7,383 nt of DNA from Actinomycetota bacterium (GTDB lineage: Bacteria; Actinomycetota; Actinomycetes; S36-B12; UBA10799), in assembly GCA_030837395.1 (NCBI GenBank), contig JAUPKO010000192.1:1-7383 (forward strand), in the 5' to 3' direction. Positions within the stretch are counted from its first letter, which is position 1; each line of letters starts with the position of its first letter. This document shows positions 5,147 through 7,383 of the stretch, in pieces. The position numbers and the translations under genes were made by a program. The notes beneath the pieces were generated by a model. The model worked only from the letters and a program-made list of their open reading frames with translations. It searched no databases and was not told the DNA's origin.

Positions 5147-5392
5147 ATGTCAGTGAGGAGACATACCGTGGAAACCATGAACGCGAATACGCCGCCGACC
5201 CCCGCGACCCCACCCCAACCGGGTTCCGCCGAGCACTGGGCGGCCTGGCTGGAACGGTACGGCGACGACTACGCCACCGACACCGAGCGCCGCGCCGCCT
5301 ACCGCGACTTCCAAACCAACCTCGCCACCATGCAATCCGTCTTTGGCCAGCACGATCCCATGGCCGGCGAGAACCGCGATACCGGCTCGTAA
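5147..5392 (+). CDS. Small hypothetical protein, faintly I29-propeptide-like
   Basis: An 81-residue acidic protein. The start is well supported: GAAGGAG (5133-5139) sits 7 nt before ATG 5147, the clearest ribosome binding site on the plus strand here. A Pro/Thr-rich linker (residues 12-26) precedes a compact helical region, HWAAWLERYGDDY, then TERRAAYRDFQTNLATM. The spacing E-x7-F-x2-N-x3-M and the preceding Trp and Tyr recall the ERFNIN helix of cathepsin propeptide inhibitors (I29), but the central Arg of that motif is Ala. This is only a resemblance. The gene stands alone, after the large inverted repeat and opposite in direction to its neighbours. I do not recognise a family with certainty and assign no function. 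Confidence 0.7.
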   Translation: MSVRRHTVETMNANTPPTPATPPQPGSAEHWAAWLERYGDDYATDTERRAAYRDFQTNLATMQSVFGQHDPMAGENRDTGS

Positions 5393-5568
5393 AGCTCGTT
5401 CGCTCTCGATTTCGCACACACGAAGTCCCACGCCGATGCACCCATGCAGTTGCTTGACGATGAGCTTTCTTCGTAGCCTCAACCCGTAGCCATCCCATTG
5501 CGGTGGGTTTGGAAGTGAGCCACAGGATTACTCGCCGGACGACGAGGCCTGGGGCTCGCGCCCCGGCG

Positions 5569-5597
5569 AAAAAAACCCGCCCCCAGTGGGGGCGGGT
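5569..5597 (-). terminator. Intrinsic terminator of the NYN operon
   Basis: A perfect 10-bp GC-rich stem (5575-5584 with 5588-5597) and a 3-nt loop are followed, on the minus strand, by seven T residues (5575-5569, the first paired in the stem). This is a textbook Rho-independent terminator for minus-strand transcripts and lies about 100 bp past the NYN gene stop. On the plus strand no U-run follows, so it is directional. Together with the possible peptide at 5610-5681 it is the only structure seen in the 303 bp between 5393 and 5695. Confidence 0.88.
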
Positions 5598-5609
5598 GGT
5601 ATCCAAAAA

Positions 5610-5681
5610 TTATAGGCCGAAGATTTCACCATTGGTCACCAGTTGCATGCAGCTCGTGTCCAGATAGCAACCAATCCGCAC
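5610..5681 (-). CDS. Possible 23-residue peptide between the NYN gene and terminator
   Basis: A GTG-initiated frame of 23 codons begins 14 nt after the NYN gene stop and ends with TAA 13 nt before the terminator stem. An AAGGA sequence lies about 9 nt upstream of the GTG. The peptide begins VRIGCYLDTSC and contains two cysteines (residues 5 and 11). Its first seven residues resemble the start of the NYN protein (MRVGVYID), so it may be a degenerate copy of that gene's 5' end and not a functional peptide. No family is known to me; chance remains quite possible. Confidence 0.3.
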   Translation of the reverse strand: MRIGCYLDTSCMQLVTNGEIFGL

Positions 5682-5695
5682 GTAGGAGCTATTCC

Positions 5696-6427
5696 TTACC
5701 AGGGCTTCGGCTTTCTCACCCCGGCGGTCGGGTCGGCGAGTTGGCAGGCTTGAAAGTCGGCCGCGGTGAGTTGATACCACCAGTGGTTGCCGACGCCGTC
5801 GTTCGGCGATCCTCGCAGCTTGCCCGCCGTGAAGCTGCCTGACGGGTTCACGGTGCCGACGGGAACACGTTCCCGGGCGGTTTGCACCGGAAACTTCAGG
5901 TCGCTGTCATTGCTGATCACCACGGCTGCGTCGACGCGGTGTTCGAGGATGTCGAGCAGCAGGTGAGCAGCGACGTTGACATCGCTGCCTTTTTCTTCGC
6001 GGCGGGCGATTGAGACGACGAATTGAGCGTCGGGGTCATCGTGGCCAGCTCCGTCTTTGACGGTGATCGGCCAGGCGGGCTTTGTCAGCACCGGCCGACC
6101 CTTCCTGTCGGCGGTGGCTAGAGGTGCCCGGGCCACGCGATGCACGTAGTTGCCCATCTCGATGTGATCGGCGCTGTGTGTGCGCCTCAGTGCCCGCAAG
6201 TAAATGTCCTGCTCCTGATGGCCAACAGGATTGTCGACCCCGGATATCGCCGCGGTGCAGTAAACGACGTGCTCGATGGTGACGCCGCTCCACGTGGAGT
6301 GGTCGGCCACCAGTCGCGTCGCGAGGGCGCGTAGGTCGAGCCACCGCCAGCCCGCAGTTCCCCTCCCGCACACGCCGCGCCCGCCGTAGTACAGGTTGAA
6401 ACCGTCGATGTATACGCCTACTCGCAT
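5696..6427 (-). CDS. NYN-domain (PIN-like) putative ribonuclease
   Basis: A 243-residue protein of the NYN/LabA-like (DUF88) group, PIN-fold metal-dependent nucleases thought to act on RNA. The first strand MRVGVYIDGFNLYYG carries the acidic residue D8 and N11 of the active site. The middle segment EEKGSDVNVAAHLLLDIL contributes a conserved Asp, and VISNDSDLKFPV supplies the third acidic cluster. With all acidic positions in place the enzyme looks intact. A C-terminal tail of about 40 residues containing WWYQL follows the core. ATG 6427 is at the conserved N-terminus; no good Shine-Dalgarno sequence is seen. It is the third gene of a minus-strand set whose first two encode unknown small proteins and whose transcript ends at the terminator at 5569-5597. 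The substrate is unknown; a defence or toxin role is possible but not shown. Confidence 0.88.
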   Translation of the reverse strand: MRVGVYIDGFNLYYGGRGVCGRGTAGWRWLDLRALATRLVADHSTWSGVTIEHVVYCTAAISGVDNPVGHQEQDIYLRALRRTHSADHIEMGNYVHRVARAPLATADRKGRPVLTKPAWPITVKDGAGHDDPDAQFVVSIARREEKGSDVNVAAHLLLDILEHRVDAAVVISNDSDLKFPVQTARERVPVGTVNPSGSFTAGKLRGSPNDGVGNHWWYQLTAADFQACQLADPTAGVRKPKPW

Positions 6428-6492
6428 GGGCGGGACGCTATCGGCAAGGGGTGCAACATCCCCCCGGCGGCGCGAATGACCGACTGCCTTTT

Positions 6493-6810
6493 TCAGTCGA
6501 AGTAGCTGTCGTCTGGAGTCTGCATCTGGGTCGGCAGCAGGATGAGGGCCTGACGCAGTACGTATTCGCGATTGTCTTTGGTCCGCACCAACATCTCGTC
6601 GAAGTCCTCGGCAGATGTTCCGCAGGTGATGAGTCCGTCGCCGAGGAGATCGTCGTATTGGTCAAACACCCAGTCAACGAGGGGGCAGGCGTGGTCGCTG
6701 AGGTACTGGTTGCGTTGGTCGTCGGTCCAGCCCGCAGGGAAACGCACCATGCGGGCATAGGCGGCGTAGATAGACGCCTCAAGGTCGAGCAGCGTCATCG
6801 CGGCAGTCAC
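6493..6810 (-). CDS. Small acidic hypothetical protein in the NYN operon
   Basis: A protein of 105 residues from GTG 6810, or 101 from ATG 6798. I do not recognise it. After MTLLDLEASIYAAYARMVRF it shows GWTDDQRNQYL, then an acidic helical region PLVDWVFDQYDDLLGDG and a C-terminal EYVLRQALILLPT helix. It is predicted soluble, mostly helical and acidic (Asp/Glu-rich). GTG 6810 is favoured because it overlaps the preceding gene's TGA (GTGA), the same coupling seen in the recombinase-abi pair. The frame extends further upstream to 6951 but is then only a shadow of the preceding gene. It sits 65 bp upstream of the NYN start and may be its partner. Confidence 0.68.
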   Translation of the reverse strand: MTAAMTLLDLEASIYAAYARMVRFPAGWTDDQRNQYLSDHACPLVDWVFDQYDDLLGDGLITCGTSAEDFDEMLVRTKDNREYVLRQALILLPTQMQTPDDSYFD

Positions 6811-7013
6811 AGTCCCAGCCCTTCGGTGCCGATGGGCGCCCACTGAATCTCCACCCGCGCCGCTGAAGGGATGGGCCAGCGGCCGGTGACGACCCATTCG
6901 ACAGCGGCAGGGGAGGCGGCGGCCAGCGCAGTGGCTCGCAGCGCGGCGCACAGACCTAAGCCGTCGTCGTCGTTACCCACTGGGGTCTCCATGCCGGGAA
7001 TTCTTCCCGCCAT
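6807..7013 (-). CDS. Small hypothetical protein, first gene of the NYN operon
   Basis: A protein of 68 residues from ATG 7013, or 61 from ATG 6992. No family recognised. It has an acidic start (ETPVGNDDDGLGL), an alanine-rich helix (CAALRATALAAASPAAVEWV) and a C-terminal strand-like part (ARVEIQWAPIG). The case for a real gene is its GTGA overlap with the next gene, its place at the head of the operon, and an upstream palindromic operator-like site 3 bp before ATG 7013. If ATG 6992 is the start, a second palindrome at 6995-7009 lies directly upstream of it. Confidence 0.58.
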   Translation of the reverse strand: MAGRIPGMETPVGNDDDGLGLCAALRATALAAASPAAVEWVVTGRWPIPSAARVEIQWAPIGTEGLGL

Positions 7014-7031
7014 GCGCGTTAGCTGCTAACG
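6995..7031. promoter_or_regulatory. Twin 15-bp palindromes between divergent genes
   Basis: CGGGAATTCTTCCCG (6995-7009) and CGTTAGCTGCTAACG (7017-7031) are both inverted repeats, with arms of 6 and 7 bp and odd centres, and their centres are 22 bp apart, about two helical turns. They lie at the head of the NYN operon and upstream of the divergent RHH-like gene at 7086. A shared operator, possibly for that small RHH-like protein, is the simplest reading; the two sequences differ in base content, so they may bind different proteins. Confidence 0.42.
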
Positions 7032-7085
7032 ACACGCCGGGCGATGCTGCCGCTTTTTCCGGCGGTGACCTGGCATGGTCGCTTT

Positions 7086-7295
7086 ATGGCCCAACGCAAA
7101 ACCCACAAGGGTGACCGTGGACAGATCAGCACCAGGCCGGCGCTCGTGGTCTACGAGGCCATCAAGTCCAAAGCCGCCGAGCTCGGCATACCGATGGGGC
7201 AGTACGTGGCCGATGTGCTCGCCGAGCACACCGGACACCCAGATCTCGTACGTGAGCTGAACAAAGAGCGGGAGGTTCTGCCGCTGGCGATGTAG
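7086..7295 (+). CDS. Small RHH-like (CopG/Arc-type) protein
   Basis: A 69-residue protein, MAQRKTHKGDRGQIS and onward. After a basic N-terminal tail comes a strand-like STRPALVVYEAI segment and a helix pair KSKAAELGIPMGQYVADVLAEHTG, which fits a ribbon-helix-helix fold of the kind common in mycobacterial accessory DNA. The C-terminus ends in an EVLPL motif I recall from related proteins, role unknown. The frame opens at ATG 7044, but ATG 7086 is taken since the family-like sequence begins there; no ribosome binding site helps. It is divergent from the NYN operon and could regulate it. With no obvious toxin partner I do not call it an antitoxin. Confidence 0.72.
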   Translation: MAQRKTHKGDRGQISTRPALVVYEAIKSKAAELGIPMGQYVADVLAEHTGHPDLVRELNKEREVLPLAM

Positions 7296-7305
7296 CACCG
7301 CGCGA

Positions 7306-7327
7306 CCCGACCATTGTTGTGGTCGGG
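7306..7327. terminator. Stem-loop after the RHH-like gene
   Basis: CCCGACCA (7306-7313) pairs perfectly with TGGTCGGG (7320-7327) around a 6-nt loop, 11 bp past the stop at 7295. No U-run follows, as is frequent for mycobacterial hairpin terminators. It probably ends the plus-strand transcript. The remaining 56 bp to the window edge show no gene that can be supported. Confidence 0.5.
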
Positions 7328-7383
7328 CAGAAGTGGACAAATCCATAGCGGTGTGGACGAGCCCGTGACATGACGAAGGCCCC

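Noticed and set aside
4926..5606. Long minus-strand frame across the inverted repeat and the 81-residue gene
   Set aside because: It is Arg/Gly/Trp-rich, runs through the inverted repeat, array C and the terminator, and the plus-strand gene at 5147 has a strong ribosome binding site.
6481..6499. Hairpin CGACTG/CAGTCG at the end of the gene before the NYN gene
   Set aside because: It has only a 6-bp stem and no U-run outside the stem on the minus strand, so a terminator within the operon is not supported.
7371..7383. ATG at the right edge (reads MTKAP)
   Set aside because: Four codons and a partial are too few to support a gene, and no ribosome binding site precedes it.

Overview
The window reads as accessory DNA, probably a plasmid or integrated element, from a high-GC actinobacterium, most likely Mycobacteriaceae. 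This rests on strong GC bias at third codon positions, frequent GTG starts, genes with no Shine-Dalgarno sequence that look leaderless, GTGA/ATG..TGA stop-start overlaps, and the look of the DUF3703, DUF3024 and NYN proteins. No replication initiator, relaxase, transposase, tRNA or rRNA gene is visible, so the window is only part of a larger element.

Region 1 (1-1373) is a thiol/metal-type stress locus. A CadC-like ArsR/SmtB repressor and a DUF3703 gene cut by the window edge are on the minus strand. A membrane-anchored DsbA-like oxidoreductase is divergent on the plus strand. Both divergent start codons are the outer ends of one 30-bp imperfect palindrome that also holds overlapping -10-like hexamers.

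Region 2 (1380-2944) is a recombinase/defence module. A 28-bp palindrome and further half-sites form a likely res site. A serine recombinase follows, and its stop codon overlaps the start of an Abi_C-type abortive-infection gene carrying a HEPN Rx6H motif.

Region 3 (2965-4942) is a type Ib-like partition cassette on the minus strand: a short ParA ATPase overlapped by a ribbon-helix-helix partner. Three arrays of ACGT boxes on an exact 8-bp pitch lie upstream of parA, between the par genes and the next gene pair, and at the far end of the block. These are candidate centromere/operator sites. Between the second and third arrays lies an unknown Cys-rich (zinc-ribbon-like) protein gene followed by a DUF3024 gene, which the same RHH protein may control.

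Region 4 (4943-5392) has a 24-bp perfect inverted repeat with a 31-nt spacer, then a small gene with a strong ribosome binding site whose product faintly resembles an I29 propeptide.

Region 5 (5393-7383) is a minus-strand operon of two small unknown proteins, a NYN-domain putative ribonuclease and a possible 23-residue peptide, ending at a strong intrinsic terminator. A small RHH-like protein is divergent from it across two neighbouring 15-bp palindromes. The 303-bp stretch 5393-5695 holds only the possible peptide and the terminator.
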